From the NCBI RefSeq assembly GCF_009707385.1, contig NZ_CP046115.1:1612001-1676000 (forward strand): a stretch of 64,000 nucleotides of DNA. Reading direction: 5' to 3'. Both the position numbers and the translations under genes were made by a program. Shown here in pieces: positions 16,791-25,733 of the stretch; position 1 is the stretch's first letter, and the number at the start of each line of letters is the position of its first letter. The stretch comes from Klebsiella oxytoca (GTDB lineage: Bacteria > Pseudomonadota > Gammaproteobacteria > Enterobacterales > Enterobacteriaceae). The notes under the pieces were generated by a model. It worked only from the letters and a program-made list of their open reading frames with translations, made no database searches and was not told where the DNA came from.

Positions 16791-17476
16791 GCTGGGATTT
16801 GCTCCGGGTGAATATCATCAAAACGCTGAACCTGCGGATGGTGGCTGGCCGGGTCACGGTCGCCGCGCACCAGTTGTAGGGTACGGAACCCCGCCGCTTC
16901 TGCGGCATCCAGCTCCTGATGGATATCGGACAGGAACAGAATCGCGGCAGGAGGATGTCCCAGTTGCTCAGCAATATTGCGGTAGGACTGCACTTCACGC
17001 TTGGCGCCCACCAGGGTATCGAAATAGCCGTTGAATAAATGAGTAATATCACCTTCATCGCTGTAGCCAAATAACAATTTCTGCGCAGCGACGGAGCCTG
17101 AGGAATATACATATAAATCAATGCTCTGTGACTTCCATTTTTCCAGTGACGGGAGAACGTCCGGATAGAGGTGGCCGGTGAAGTCACCGTTTACATAGCC
17201 CTCGCGCCAGATAATGCCCTGCAGCGCCTTGAGGGCAGTCGATTTGCGATCCTCATCCATAAAGGTAAACAGGGTGGCTATAAGCTGCTCGGCGTTGGCT
17301 GCCGGCTGGGCTATCTCTGCGCGCAGGTTATCGAGAATGGACTTCACCGGCTCGACAAACTGCTGAGCGGTAACGAAAGCGGCCAGACGGTCGCGGGCAT
17401 ACGGAAACAGAACGTTGTGGACGAAGCGAATGTCGCTGGTGGTGCCTTCTATATCGGTCACGATAGCGCGGATCAT
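16787..17476 (-). CDS. mtnC: Enolase-phosphatase E1 of methionine salvage
   Basis: 229-aa HAD-superfamily enzyme that enolises 2,3-diketo-5-methylthiopentyl-1-phosphate and removes the phosphate to give acireductone. HAD motif I is at D8 and E10 ([13 protein letters not shown]), with motif II at [10 protein letters not shown] and motif III around [13 protein letters not shown]. The start at 17476 is fixed by the conserved [11 protein letters not shown] beginning and a GGAG ribosome site; the open frame running up to 17593 crosses the MetJ operator and is not coding. First gene of mtnC-mtnD, divergent from mtnE. Confidence 0.96.
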   Translation of the reverse strand: MIRAIVTDIEGTTSDIRFVHNVLFPYARDRLAAFVTAQQFVEPVKSILDNLRAEIAQPAANAEQLIATLFTFMDEDRKSTALKALQGIIWREGYVNGDFTGHLYPDVLPSLEKWKSQSIDLYVYSSGSVAAQKLLFGYSDEGDITHLFNGYFDTLVGAKREVQSYRNIAEQLGHPPAAILFLSDIHQELDAAEAAGFRTLQLVRGDRDPASHHPQVQRFDDIHPEQIPA

Positions 17477-17559
17477 GAGTTCTCCAGTGTGAGCGGTGGG
17501 TCGTGCTGACGGTGGCGTTGTGCTGATAGCTGTGTTTTCAATCAAAATTGAAATAACAT

Positions 17560-17583
17560 TATCGTTTAGACGTCTAAGCGTCT
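17560..17583. promoter_or_regulatory. MetJ operator between mtnC and mtnE
   Basis: A perfect MetJ box, AGACGTCT (17568-17575), is followed directly by AAGCGTCT (17576-17583, 6 of 8). The pair lies between the apparent -35 and -10 elements of mtnC (GATAAT read on the minus strand) and just upstream of the mtnE -35 (TTGCCA, 17587-17592; -10 TATAGT, 17609-17614). Methionine repression of both transcripts by MetJ with S-adenosylmethionine is therefore expected. Confidence 0.7.
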
Positions 17584-17650
17584 TGATTGCCAAATATTAA
17601 CATCGTGTTATAGTGGCTTCAACAACAGCATTACAAACGGTACAAAAAGA

Positions 17651-18811
17651 ATGAGCAATAAGCCACTGATTCCTGAGAGTAAACTTCCTTCGCTGGGCAC
17701 CACAATCTTTACCCAAATGAGCGCGTTAGCCCAGCAGCACCAGGCGATTAACCTGTCGCAGGGATTTCCCGATTTTGACGGACCGCGCTATTTACAGGAG
17801 CGTCTGGCGTATCACGTGGCGCAGGGGGCTAATCAGTATGCTCCGATGACCGGCGTGGCCGCGTTACGTGAAGCGATTGTTGATAAAACCGAAGAGCTGT
17901 ATGGCTATCGACCTGATGCCAATAGCGACGTGACCGTCACCGCCGGAGCGACGGAAGCGCTTTACGCGGCCATTACCGCGCTGGTGCGTACCGGCGATGA
18001 AGTTATCTGCTTTGATCCGAGCTACGATAGCTACGCCCCGGCGATTGAACTGTCGGGCGGCGTGCTCAGGCGTATTGCTCTCCAGCCGCCGCATTTTCGC
18101 GTTGACTGGCAGCAGTTTGCCGCTACCCTCAGCGATAAAACCCGGCTGGTTATTCTGAATACTCCGCACAACCCTTCCGCGACGGTGTGGCAGAGAGAGG
18201 ATTTTGCCGCGCTATGGCAGGCGATTGCCGAGCGTGAAATTTATGTGATTAGCGATGAAGTTTATGAACACATCTGCTTTGCCGCACAGGGGCATGCCAG
18301 CGTGCTGGCGCATCCGCAGCTGCGCGAGCGGGCGGTGGCGGTCTCTTCATTTGGTAAAACCTTCCATATGACCGGCTGGAAGGTAGGCTATTGCGTAGCG
18401 CCCGCAGCCATTAGCGCTGAGCTGCGTAAAGTGCATCAGTATCTGACTTTTGCCGTTAATACGCCTGCTCAACTGGCGATTGCCGATATGCTGCGCAGCG
18501 AGCCGGAGCACTATCGCCAGCTGCCGTCGTTCTACCGCGAGCGTCGGGACCTGTTTATTGATGCGCTGCGTTCCAGCCGTCTGGAAATTTTGCCCTGTGA
18601 AGGAACCTACTTCCTGCTGGCGGACTACAGCGCAGTCTCAGATCTGGATGATGTCAACTTCTGTCGCTGGTTAACCACCGAGATCGGCGTCGCGGCGATC
18701 CCGCTGTCGGTGTTCTGTGCCGATCCGTTCCCGCATAAGCTGATACGCCTGTGCTTCGCCAAACAGCCAGCCACGCTGCTGGCTGCCGCGGAACGTTTGT
18801 GCCGTCTGTAG
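17651..18811 (+). CDS. mtnE: Methionine aminotransferase (YbdL)
   Basis: 386-aa class I PLP aminotransferase that transaminates 2-keto-4-methylthiobutyrate to methionine, the last step of salvage. PLP contacts are visible: N174 (NTPHNPSAT), D202 (ISDEVYEH) and the Schiff-base lysine K236 (SSFGKTFHMTGWKVGY). Same length as E. coli YbdL, where the gene lies beside ybdM as here. It is transcribed divergently from mtnC around a shared MetJ operator, which ties the gene to the pathway. Confidence 0.95.
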   Translation: MSNKPLIPESKLPSLGTTIFTQMSALAQQHQAINLSQGFPDFDGPRYLQERLAYHVAQGANQYAPMTGVAALREAIVDKTEELYGYRPDANSDVTVTAGATEALYAAITALVRTGDEVICFDPSYDSYAPAIELSGGVLRRIALQPPHFRVDWQQFAATLSDKTRLVILNTPHNPSATVWQREDFAALWQAIAEREIYVISDEVYEHICFAAQGHASVLAHPQLRERAVAVSSFGKTFHMTGWKVGYCVAPAAISAELRKVHQYLTFAVNTPAQLAIADMLRSEPEHYRQLPSFYRERRDLFIDALRSSRLEILPCEGTYFLLADYSAVSDLDDVNFCRWLTTEIGVAAIPLSVFCADPFPHKLIRLCFAKQPATLLAAAERLCRL

Positions 18812-19441
18812 CTATTTAACGGTCCACGCCTGAGAAAACTGACGGTCGCTGAACATCTCTACCAGACCGTTGATTTGCTTCAGGCGTAATACTTCGTCTG
18901 AGTCCATGCCTAACTCCTTGCCGATTTTCTCGTCCGACCAGCCAAGGTGCGCCAGTTCCTGAACGATTTCCGACATCGCATGAATCTGATGACGTCCGCG
19001 CGCCCGGTTGTGGCGAATGGTCGCGGCCATCAGAGAATCGCGTCTGGCGCTGCTGTTTTCCAGGCAGGTGACGGGGAGGTAGCCTTTTAGCTTTTTTTTC
19101 AGCGCGGATTTATCTTTGGCGAGCTCGTGGCGATGAAAACCATCGACAATTGCATAGCGTTCCTGCCCCTCCTTAAGCACTACGATTGGCTGCGTGAAGC
19201 CATCCGTATTCAGTGAGGTAAACAACAGGCGTTTTTCCGGTGGCGCAAGGTTATTTGGGTTGTAATCATTAGGCGAAACGGCTTCCTGTTTTACCCACAG
19301 TACGCAATCAACAGGTTGTGATTTGAACGGACTATATTCATGCAGAATCTGGCGAAAGGCATTGAGAGCATTAATTTTTTCTTCTTCATTTTCCAGCGAT
19401 TGCAGATAGCGTTCTAAATCCTTGATTAATTGTCGTTGCAT
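18812..19441 (-). CDS. ybdM: ParB-like nuclease-domain protein YbdM (IbrB-like)
   Basis: 209 aa when started at 19441, the same length as E. coli YbdM. This ATG has a GGGGA ribosome site 5 nt upstream, while the ATG at 19453 has none. The protein has a ParB/Srx-type fold (YAIVDGFHRHELAKD, TIRHNRARGRHQIHAMSEI) and a C-terminal helix-turn-helix-like segment. It overlaps the end of ybdN by 16 bp. Homologues IbrB/IbrA occur as pairs in E. coli and influence expression of immunoglobulin-binding proteins. The biochemical function is not established. Confidence 0.88.
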   Translation of the reverse strand: MQRQLIKDLERYLQSLENEEEKINALNAFRQILHEYSPFKSQPVDCVLWVKQEAVSPNDYNPNNLAPPEKRLLFTSLNTDGFTQPIVVLKEGQERYAIVDGFHRHELAKDKSALKKKLKGYLPVTCLENSSARRDSLMAATIRHNRARGRHQIHAMSEIVQELAHLGWSDEKIGKELGMDSDEVLRLKQINGLVEMFSDRQFSQAWTVK

Positions 19442-20655
19442 AGTATTCCCCATTGCTGGCGCTTTTTATTCATACGCTCGCGATAGCGTTTATATTGTTT
19501 GGCTTTAGTCGGGCTAAAAGAGAGCTGTCGACACCAGTAATCGTTGTTTAAAAGGACCTTGCAGATGCGGCGCCATGAAGGGATATCCCTGGAACCAATA
19601 TCCGCCGGTTGGGTATCCGGAATATCCGTCATTCCCTTTTTTTGATACCAGTGGAGATAAACGGCGATTTTATTACGATAATGTTCCGCCGTTTTTTCCG
19701 GCATGCTGTCGAGTAAGAACAGAGCATAGCTTTTCCAGGTATGGTGCTCGGGTTTATCCAGCTTGCGATGACCGTAGAACTGATTATCGTGACCGGCATA
19801 AACTCCGCCGCAGTGAACGCCGCTGACGCGCTGGCACATCGCGGCCCAGCGTTCAGGCTCCAGCACATGATAGAGCCACAGCCCCTGGCGCTGTTCAGGG
19901 CCAAAGGGCTCACAGATACGCATATAGCGCAGCGGAACGCCGGCCTGGTACATCAGGTTATAGAGCGGGTTGTAGGAAAGGCCGCTTTTGCCAAACCAGG
20001 TCCAGATATCGGCGGTTTTCCAGTCGTAGATTGGGTAGATATACCACGCGTGCCCGCCTGGCGCTGAGGTGGTCCAGGGTTTGTCGTCGGCAAAACGCAG
20101 CTTTCGCTGCGAGGAGATGGTGATAAACCGATTAAGCGATTCATCCGCCCGGATGCCAATCATCACCGCCGCCGGACGGTTTTGTGAAAACCAGTCGGCG
20201 AATTCGCGAACGAAGGTTTCAAAACTCATTCCCGGCTGATAGAAGGGGAAATAGTTCGGATCGGTTATCGCATCCTCCGGCGGCTGGCGTACCCAGGGTG
20301 CACCGGGTTCCCAGCACTGCCATTCCGGCGTGAACTGGGTTAGCGAGTTCTGGGTGGTGAGAGGTAACGCGACCCAGAAAAATTGCTCAATAACGTCGCG
20401 ATACGCATCGCGCATTTTTTCGCAATGGGTAATGGTACAGGAGAACTGCGCCTCCCAGTCAATAAACAGGACACAGATCTTTTTACCTGTCAGGCGGGCA
20501 TGCTGCGCCGTGAGATGCAGCATCGTCGTTGAATCTTTACCGCCAGAAAAAGAGACGCAAACGCGGGAGAAGTTTTCCATCACCCATTCTATTCTCTGCT
20601 GACTGGCCTGCAGAACGGATTCTGGTAATGGAAGTTTAATAAAAGACACAGCCAT
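19426..20655 (-). CDS. ybdN: PAPS reductase-like adenine nucleotide alpha hydrolase YbdN (IbrA-like)
   Basis: 409-aa protein with the N-type ATP pyrophosphatase P-loop SFSGGKDSTTMLHL (about residues 34-47), related to PAPS reductase and to IbrA. Its partner ybdM overlaps its 3' end, so they form a two-gene operon. The family transfers adenylate or sulfur to an unknown acceptor, and proteins of this class also occur in DNA sulfur modification, but that link is only by family. The E. coli protein is about the same length. Confidence 0.88.
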   Translation of the reverse strand: MAVSFIKLPLPESVLQASQQRIEWVMENFSRVCVSFSGGKDSTTMLHLTAQHARLTGKKICVLFIDWEAQFSCTITHCEKMRDAYRDVIEQFFWVALPLTTQNSLTQFTPEWQCWEPGAPWVRQPPEDAITDPNYFPFYQPGMSFETFVREFADWFSQNRPAAVMIGIRADESLNRFITISSQRKLRFADDKPWTTSAPGGHAWYIYPIYDWKTADIWTWFGKSGLSYNPLYNLMYQAGVPLRYMRICEPFGPEQRQGLWLYHVLEPERWAAMCQRVSGVHCGGVYAGHDNQFYGHRKLDKPEHHTWKSYALFLLDSMPEKTAEHYRNKIAVYLHWYQKKGMTDIPDTQPADIGSRDIPSWRRICKVLLNNDYWCRQLSFSPTKAKQYKRYRERMNKKRQQWGILCNDN

Positions 20656-20752
20656 TATTCCTTTAAAGCCAAAGAGACTGTGTAGTTATATCATATTAAT
20701 TTCTTAATCAAGAGATTAGTTAGTATTCATATAATCAATGGAATTATTCTAA

Positions 20753-21664
20753 CTATTCAAAAATATTATTTTCTTCACAAGTCCTGATGAATTGGGCAAA
20801 GTTGGGGTCATCAAGATTGACCTGATTATAAATCATGTAGATAGTCATGCTCGGGACATTGAACGAAGTCTCAAGAATTGTGAATTTATTTTTGAAACTT
20901 ATCTGATCCAGAATGCATGTCGGCACAAAGCCAAGTAAATCAGTTTGTTGAATTACGTTAAGGATAGCGATGTATGAATCGCTACTAAAAGAGACTTTTT
21001 TGTCAGAAAGAATGCTGGCTGTCTCACCTTGAAAAGATTTAGTCCCATGATCGTTTGAAAGATAATAAGTAAATCCTTCCTCGAGTATGTTTTTTGTGGT
21101 GTTTAATGACGCCAGTCTTGGGTGGTTTTCACTGCAAACGAGTGAGATATCCAGCTCCTGAACGGGCTTACAGACCGTTGTCCGAGAGGATAATGGCGTA
21201 GTGCTGAAAACCAGATCTGCTTTGCGATAGGACAACAGGTTTTCGACGGACTCCCCGGATGCCAGCAGATCGTGATGTTCCACGTGAAGGTTTGGAGTGT
21301 CTAATAACATGTGAATTAAGCGTGTGGTTTTTAGGGTCATAAAAAGCTGTGGCGCATAAACAACAAGACGTTTTCTCAACTCAGACCGACTGGTGATATT
21401 GATAGTTTGCTCAAGCTGATTGAGATTTTTTTCCAGATGAAGATGTAAATTAACGCCTGCCGTGGTAGGAGTGATCCCTTTTCCCGAGCGCACAAATAGC
21501 GGATCGTTGAGCTGATTGCGTAATCGCTGGAGTGATTGACTGACGGCGGAAGGCGTAATAAATAGCGTTTCTGCGGCTTTACTAATGCTTAAATGCTGAT
21601 ATATGCATTCGAAAATAACGAGCAGGTTAAGGTCAAATTTTTTAAGATCGTAAAGATTAGCCAT
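20753..21664 (-). CDS. ybdO: LysR-type transcriptional regulator YbdO
   Basis: 303 aa with the LysR N-terminal helix-turn-helix (MANLYDLKKFDLNLLVIFE, then SISKAAETLFITPSAVSQSLQRL) and an effector-binding domain. The ATG at 21664 is preferred: AGGA lies 8 nt upstream and E. coli YbdO begins with the same MANLYDLKKFDLN. A TTG six bases upstream is less likely. In E. coli ybdO lies next to dsbG; here dsbG is decayed, so the regulator may have lost a neighbour. Its targets are unclear. Confidence 0.9.
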   Translation of the reverse strand: MANLYDLKKFDLNLLVIFECIYQHLSISKAAETLFITPSAVSQSLQRLRNQLNDPLFVRSGKGITPTTAGVNLHLHLEKNLNQLEQTINITSRSELRKRLVVYAPQLFMTLKTTRLIHMLLDTPNLHVEHHDLLASGESVENLLSYRKADLVFSTTPLSSRTTVCKPVQELDISLVCSENHPRLASLNTTKNILEEGFTYYLSNDHGTKSFQGETASILSDKKVSFSSDSYIAILNVIQQTDLLGFVPTCILDQISFKNKFTILETSFNVPSMTIYMIYNQVNLDDPNFAQFIRTCEENNIFE

Positions 21665-21854
21665 TATCAACGTCCTGTTAAGCTGGCAAGAAGAATAAAA
21701 AGATTATTGAATGCTTGCATTATATTCATCGCGTGATTATTCATTTTAAATTATTTAATGCTGAGGAGTACATTAAGTTTATCTAAATATATACCACAGT
21801 ACCGCATTCCGCCAGATCCTTTTGTGTACTATTAAATCTGACGGAGGAGACTGT

Positions 21855-22254
21855 TTATGAACGGTTATCTTGCTCCATTGTGAACAGGAGTTTTTCTATA
21901 TCTGAGATCACAATTGCTTGTTGAAGCGTATTTTCTTTATTCATGTAGTAAATGGCGGGTGCGATGTTGGCGCCGGGAGCTTCCATCAACTGCGGGTTAA
22001 AATTTAGTCTCGTATTTACTCTGGCTGAATAGTTGCGGGAATATCGATGCTTATTTTTCCAGCAAATCACCAACGGCTGCCCCATTTTAGTCTGAGCGTT
22101 GCGGGCAAGAATGGCGGCCTGACTTTTAGAGTTGATTACGCCAGAAGGCATACGACTTGCCCTGATTCAGGCCTGCAGATGCTGAGGGGGGAAGTAAGCG
22201 ACTTCTTCATGGCTGTAAAAGGTAATAAACCCGGAAGAAAAGCGGCTTCAACAT
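21855..22254 (-). pseudogene. dsbG: Decayed dsbG (periplasmic disulfide isomerase/chaperone)
   Basis: The minus strand encodes GANIAPAIYYMNKENTLQQA, nearly the C-terminal sequence of DsbG, preceded by PSGVINSKSQAAILARN, which corresponds to the region after its active site. An ATG at 22254 opens MLKPLFF, like the DsbG signal peptide, but the frame stops at once. The thioredoxin domain with its CxxC is missing, and the two remnants are in different frames. About 100 residues appear deleted. The location, between ybdO and divergent ahpC, is exactly that of E. coli dsbG. Confidence 0.8.
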
Positions 22255-22338
22255 GATTATGCTCTTCAAAATCAATGAACAAGCGGAAGGAGCGGTAAAA
22301 CCTATTACAGCCATAGGTAAGACCTGTAGCCGAGCGGA

Positions 22339-22367
22339 TTGCCCTTTGGTTCAGTGGGTGATGTAAT
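22339..22367 (+). promoter_or_regulatory. Predicted sigma-70 promoter of candidate small RNA
   Basis: TTGCCC (22339-22344) and TGTAAT (22362-22367) are spaced by exactly 17 bp. The -10 matches 5 of 6 and the -35 matches 4 of 6. The predicted start is near 22375, and no reading frame follows before a strong terminator at 22453. Confidence 0.45.
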
Positions 22368-22374
22368 CCCCAAG

Positions 22375-22478
22375 CTGTTACATTAAGGTGTAGAGCGCAA
22401 CACATTGCCAGCTACTGGCGCTGAACCTACCTGCGGGTGTTTCAGGTAACGGGGCCGCCTGAGAGGGCGGCCTTTTTA
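22375..22478 (+). ncRNA. Candidate small RNA between dsbG remnant and ahpC
   Basis: About 100 nt lie between a sigma-70-like promoter and an intrinsic terminator, with no credible reading frame. The RNA could fold into a TACCTG...CAGGTA hairpin (around 22430-22448) and ends in the terminator stem GGCCGCC/GGCGGCC (22453-22472) followed by TTTTT. There is no plus-strand gene upstream that this terminator could serve, since the dsbG remnant is on the other strand. I do not recognise it as a known family. Expression is unproven. Confidence 0.5.
22453..22477 (+). terminator. Orphan intrinsic terminator
   Basis: Perfect 7-bp GC stem GGCCGCC (22453-22459) and GGCGGCC (22466-22472), loop TGAGAG, then TTTTT (22473-22477). 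It lies about 180 bp before ahpC and after no plus-strand coding gene, which implies a short transcript ending here. Confidence 0.8.
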
Positions 22479-22559
22479 CTTTTCAGCGCATTTAATGCGA
22501 AAAGTGGCGGAAGTTCGCTATCGCGTAGACAGGTTCACAAAGTTGTCTTGTTCCGGTTG

Positions 22560-22600
22560 TTAGATAACGCTTATTGATTCGATAATGCAAACGCATTGGT
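22560..22600 (+). promoter_or_regulatory. Probable OxyR-binding region of ahpC
   Basis: The stretch starting TTAGATAACGCTTATTGATT and continuing GATAATGCAAACGC resembles, from memory, the region upstream of E. coli ahpC that OxyR protects. It lies about 60-100 bp before the ahpC start codon. Peroxide induction by OxyR is expected for this gene; the exact contact bases cannot be fixed by eye. Confidence 0.5.
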
Positions 22601-22656
22601 CGAGTCAGGAAAAGTTCGTTAACTTAGACCTCAACGAAAACACGGAGGAAGTATAG

Positions 22657-23220
22657 ATGTCCTTAATTAATACCAAAATCAAACCTTTTAAAAACCAGGC
22701 GTTCAAAAACGGTGAATTCATCGAAGTAACCGAGAAAGATACTGAAGGCCGCTGGAGCGTCTTCTTCTTCTACCCGGCTGATTTCACCTTCGTTTGCCCG
22801 ACTGAACTGGGTGACGTGGCTGACCACTACGAAGAACTGCAGAAGCTGGGTGTAGACGTTTACTCCGTATCTACCGATACTCATTTCACTCATAAAGCAT
22901 GGCACAGCAGCTCTGAAACCATCGCAAAAATCAAATACGCGATGATCGGCGACCCGACTGGCGCCCTGACCCGTAACTTCGACAACATGCGTGAAGATGA
23001 AGGTCTGGCAGATCGTGCAACCTTCGTTGTTGACCCGCAGGGTATTATCCAGGCGATCGAAGTTACCGCTGAAGGTATCGGCCGCGACGCGTCTGACCTG
23101 CTGCGTAAAATCAAAGCAGCTCAATACGTAGCTTCTCACCCAGGCGAAGTTTGCCCGGCTAAATGGAAAGAAGGCGAAGCGACTCTGGCTCCGTCTCTGG
23201 ACCTGGTCGGCAAAATCTAA
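22657..23220 (+). CDS. ahpC: Alkyl hydroperoxide reductase subunit C (peroxiredoxin)
   Basis: 187-aa typical 2-Cys peroxiredoxin, the same length as in E. coli. The peroxidatic cysteine is C47 (FTFVCPTE) and the resolving cysteine is in EVCPAKW near residue 166. It reduces H2O2 and organic hydroperoxides in the cytoplasm and is recycled by AhpF, encoded next. A strong ribosome site (GGAGGAA) precedes the ATG, in line with very high expression. An ERIC element separates it from ahpF. Confidence 0.98.
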   Translation: MSLINTKIKPFKNQAFKNGEFIEVTEKDTEGRWSVFFFYPADFTFVCPTELGDVADHYEELQKLGVDVYSVSTDTHFTHKAWHSSSETIAKIKYAMIGDPTGALTRNFDNMREDEGLADRATFVVDPQGIIQAIEVTAEGIGRDASDLLRKIKAAQYVASHPGEVCPAKWKEGEATLAPSLDLVGKI

Positions 23221-23235
23221 ATTTCCGTCTCCTTT

Positions 23236-23349
23236 ACGCAATTGCTGCGTTGGCGTCGCCTGCTCACCCCGGTCACTTACTGATGTAAGCTTCCGGGGAT
23301 TCCCAGGCTAGCCGCCTTGCTCTTGCGCGAAAGGCTTAGGAAATTGCGT
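23236..23349. repeat. ERIC (intergenic repeat unit) element
   Basis: The ends ACGCAATT (23236-23243) and AATTGCGT (23342-23349) are perfect inverted repeats. The centre reads GCTCACCCCGGTCACTTAC and then TGTAAGCTTCCGGGGATTC, the core of the ERIC consensus, followed by a GCCGCCTTGCTCTTGC arm. It would form a long hairpin in the ahpC-ahpF transcript and could set the ratio of the two proteins. Confidence 0.85.
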
Positions 23350-23463
23350 AGTTATATCTGGGCGCATCTGCGCCCGTTTTATTCCAACACCATGATGCAA
23401 GCGCATTCAGGCAGCCTGAACGAGGCCGCTTGCATGATGATGTTTTAAGCCCAGGAGATAAAA

Positions 23464-25029
23464 ATGCTCGACACCAACATGAAAACCCAGCTCAAGGCCT
23501 ATCTTGAGAAGCTGACCAAACCTGTTGAGCTGATTGCCACGCTGGATGACGGCGCTAAATCGGCAGAAATCAGGGAACTGCTGGCTGAAATTGCTGAACT
23601 GTCAGATAAAGTCACCTTTAAAGAAGATAACAGTCTGGCGGTACGTAAGCCGTCATTCCTGATTACCAACCCAGGCTCCAGTCAGGGACCGCGTTTTGCA
23701 GGTTCTCCGCTGGGGCATGAATTCACCTCTTTAGTGCTGGCGCTGCTGTGGACCGGCGGTCATCCGTCAAAAGAAGCGCAGACCCTGCTGGAGCAGATCC
23801 GCAACATTGACGGTGATTTTGAATTTGAAACCTATTATTCACTTTCATGCCATAACTGCCCGGACGTTGTTCAGGCGCTGAACCTGATGGCAGTACTGAA
23901 CCCGCGCATCAAGCATACGGCAATTGACGGCGGCACTTATCAAAATGAAATCACCGAACGCAACGTGATGGGCGTTCCGGCGGTATTTATGAACGGTAAG
24001 GAGTTTGGCCAGGGTCGTATGACGCTGACTGAAATCGTTGCTAAAGTGGATACCGGCGCGGAAAAACGCGCGGCGGAAGAGCTGAATAAACGTGAAGCCT
24101 ATGAGGTGTTAATTGTTGGCTCCGGCCCGTCCGGCGCAGCTGCAGCCGTTTACTCCGCGCGTAAAGGCATTCGTACCGGCCTGATGGGTGAACGCTTTGG
24201 CGGCCAGGTGCTGGATACTGTTGATATTGAAAACTATATCTCAGTTCCAAAAACTGAAGGCCAGAAGCTGGCTGGCGCATTAAAAGCGCACGTTAGCGAA
24301 TATGATGTTGATGTGATTGATTCCCAGAGCGCGGCAAAACTGATCCCTGCGGCAGTTGAAGGCGGCCTGCACCAGATTGAAACGGCCTCCGGCGCGGTGC
24401 TGAAAGCGCGTAGCGTTATCATTGCCACCGGCGCTAAGTGGCGTAACATGAACGTCCCCGGTGAAGATCAATATCGCACCAAGGGCGTGACCTATTGCCC
24501 GCACTGCGATGGCCCGCTGTTTAAAGGCAAGCGCGTGGCGGTTATCGGCGGCGGTAACTCTGGTGTCGAAGCGGCTATCGATCTGGCTGGCGTCGTTGAG
24601 CATGTCACTCTGCTGGAGTTTGCTCCGGAGATGAAGGCCGACCAGGTTCTGCAGGATAAAGTTCGCAGCCTGAAAAACGTCGATATCATCCTTAATGCGC
24701 AGACCACGGAAGTGGTGGGTGACGGTAGTAAGGTAACCGGTCTGCAGTATCGTGACCGCGTGAGTGGAGATGAACACCACGTAGCGCTGGCGGGGATCTT
24801 CGTGCAGATTGGTCTGCTGCCGAATACCAACTGGCTGGAAGGCACGATTGAACGCAACCGCATGGGTGAAATCATCATTGATGCGAAATGTGAAACCAAC
24901 GTGAAGGGCGTTTTCGCCGCTGGTGACTGCACGACCGTACCGTACAAACAGATTATTATCGCCACAGGCGAGGGTGCGAAAGCTTCTCTGAGCTCGTTCG
25001 ATTACCTGATTCGCACCAGGACCGCATAA
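23464..25029 (+). CDS. ahpF: Alkyl hydroperoxide reductase subunit F
   Basis: 521-aa flavoprotein that passes electrons from NADH to AhpC. The N-terminal tandem thioredoxin-like domain carries the CxxC of [10 protein letters not shown] (about residue 129). The C-terminal thioredoxin-reductase-like part has the FAD motif [14 protein letters not shown] (about 214), the second redox pair CPHCDG (about 345) and the NADH motif [12 protein letters not shown]. Length as in E. coli. Ribosome site AGGAG precedes the ATG. It ends just before a strong intrinsic terminator. Confidence 0.98.
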   Translation: MLDTNMKTQLKAYLEKLTKPVELIATLDDGAKSAEIRELLAEIAELSDKVTFKEDNSLAVRKPSFLITNPGSSQGPRFAGSPLGHEFTSLVLALLWTGGHPSKEAQTLLEQIRNIDGDFEFETYYSLSCHNCPDVVQALNLMAVLNPRIKHTAIDGGTYQNEITERNVMGVPAVFMNGKEFGQGRMTLTEIVAKVDTGAEKRAAEELNKREAYEVLIVGSGPSGAAAAVYSARKGIRTGLMGERFGGQVLDTVDIENYISVPKTEGQKLAGALKAHVSEYDVDVIDSQSAAKLIPAAVEGGLHQIETASGAVLKARSVIIATGAKWRNMNVPGEDQYRTKGVTYCPHCDGPLFKGKRVAVIGGGNSGVEAAIDLAGVVEHVTLLEFAPEMKADQVLQDKVRSLKNVDIILNAQTTEVVGDGSKVTGLQYRDRVSGDEHHVALAGIFVQIGLLPNTNWLEGTIERNRMGEIIIDAKCETNVKGVFAAGDCTTVPYKQIIIATGEGAKASLSSFDYLIRTRTA

Positions 25030-25063
25030 TTCATAATAAAGTAAGACAGACCTGCACAACAAA

Positions 25064-25093
25064 GAGGCTACCCAAGGGTAGCCTCTTTTTTTT
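25064..25093 (+). terminator. Intrinsic terminator of ahpCF
   Basis: GAGGCTACCC (25064-25073) pairs perfectly with GGGTAGCCTC (25076-25085), followed by a run of eight T. The mirrored A-run upstream (AAA) gives weak activity on the minus strand for uspG, whose stop lies about 20 bp away. Confidence 0.9.
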
Positions 25094-25105
25094 ACCTGTA
25101 TGGAG

Positions 25106-25534
25106 TTACCTGACGACCATTACCGGAATATGCGCGTGGCGAATCACGCTTGAGGCATTGGAGCCCAGCAGGTGCGTACTGATAGAAGGATTACGTGAGC
25201 CAATAACTACCACATCGGCTTTAATTTCATTCGCCAGTTCATTGACCATATCGCGTACGTTACCAAAGCGGACGTGCATTTTAATACGCGACGGATCAAT
25301 GCTGAAATGTCCGGCCATCGTTTTTAGTCGCGTTTCCGCTTCATGCTGCAAATGCTCTTCAAAGCGACGCAGATCGGCGGTAAAACGGCTCATGCTGAAG
25401 CTCGATGATCCGGGTAATACGTGGAGAAGATGGATAACCCCGTCCTGCTGGGCTAAAAATTCCGCATGGCGAACGGCTTTATCGCTTAACTCCATTTCAA
25501 AGACATCAACGGGCATAATGATTGTTTTATACAT
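25106..25534 (-). CDS. uspG: Universal stress protein G
   Basis: 142 aa from ATG 25534, matching E. coli UspG, whose start [20 protein letters not shown] is the same. The GGAGGA ribosome site is 6 nt from this ATG but directly abuts the alternative at 25540. The UspA fold shows the ATP-binding loop [23 protein letters not shown] near the C-terminus. UspG is a cytoplasmic nucleotide-binding stress protein that can be adenylylated in E. coli. It converges on ahpF. Confidence 0.95.
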   Translation of the reverse strand: MYKTIIMPVDVFEMELSDKAVRHAEFLAQQDGVIHLLHVLPGSSSFSMSRFTADLRRFEEHLQHEAETRLKTMAGHFSIDPSRIKMHVRFGNVRDMVNELANEIKADVVVIGSRNPSISTHLLGSNASSVIRHAHIPVMVVR

Positions 25535-25676
25535 ATGCATTCCTCCATGTGTGTCTGCTTTTATATCAACACATTATAGGAAAGTTTTGTGCCATTCAGG
25601 TCGCAAAATTGTCAGAACGGCAGGAGTGCGGGGTAAAAGTTTGTCAAAAGAGCGAGGGGAAGTGAAAAATGCAGAA

Positions 25677-25698
25677 AGAGGATGTGGTTACATCCTCT
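25677..25698 (-). terminator. Probable terminator of rnk
   Basis: On the minus strand AGAGGATGT-aacc-ACATCCTCT forms a 9-bp stem followed by TTTCTGCATTTTT. It lies 35 bp beyond the rnk stop. The U-run is interrupted, so efficiency may be modest. Confidence 0.55.
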
Positions 25699-25733
25699 GG
25701 ATAAAGCGTGAAACGCCTCAGGCAGTGGGGAAA

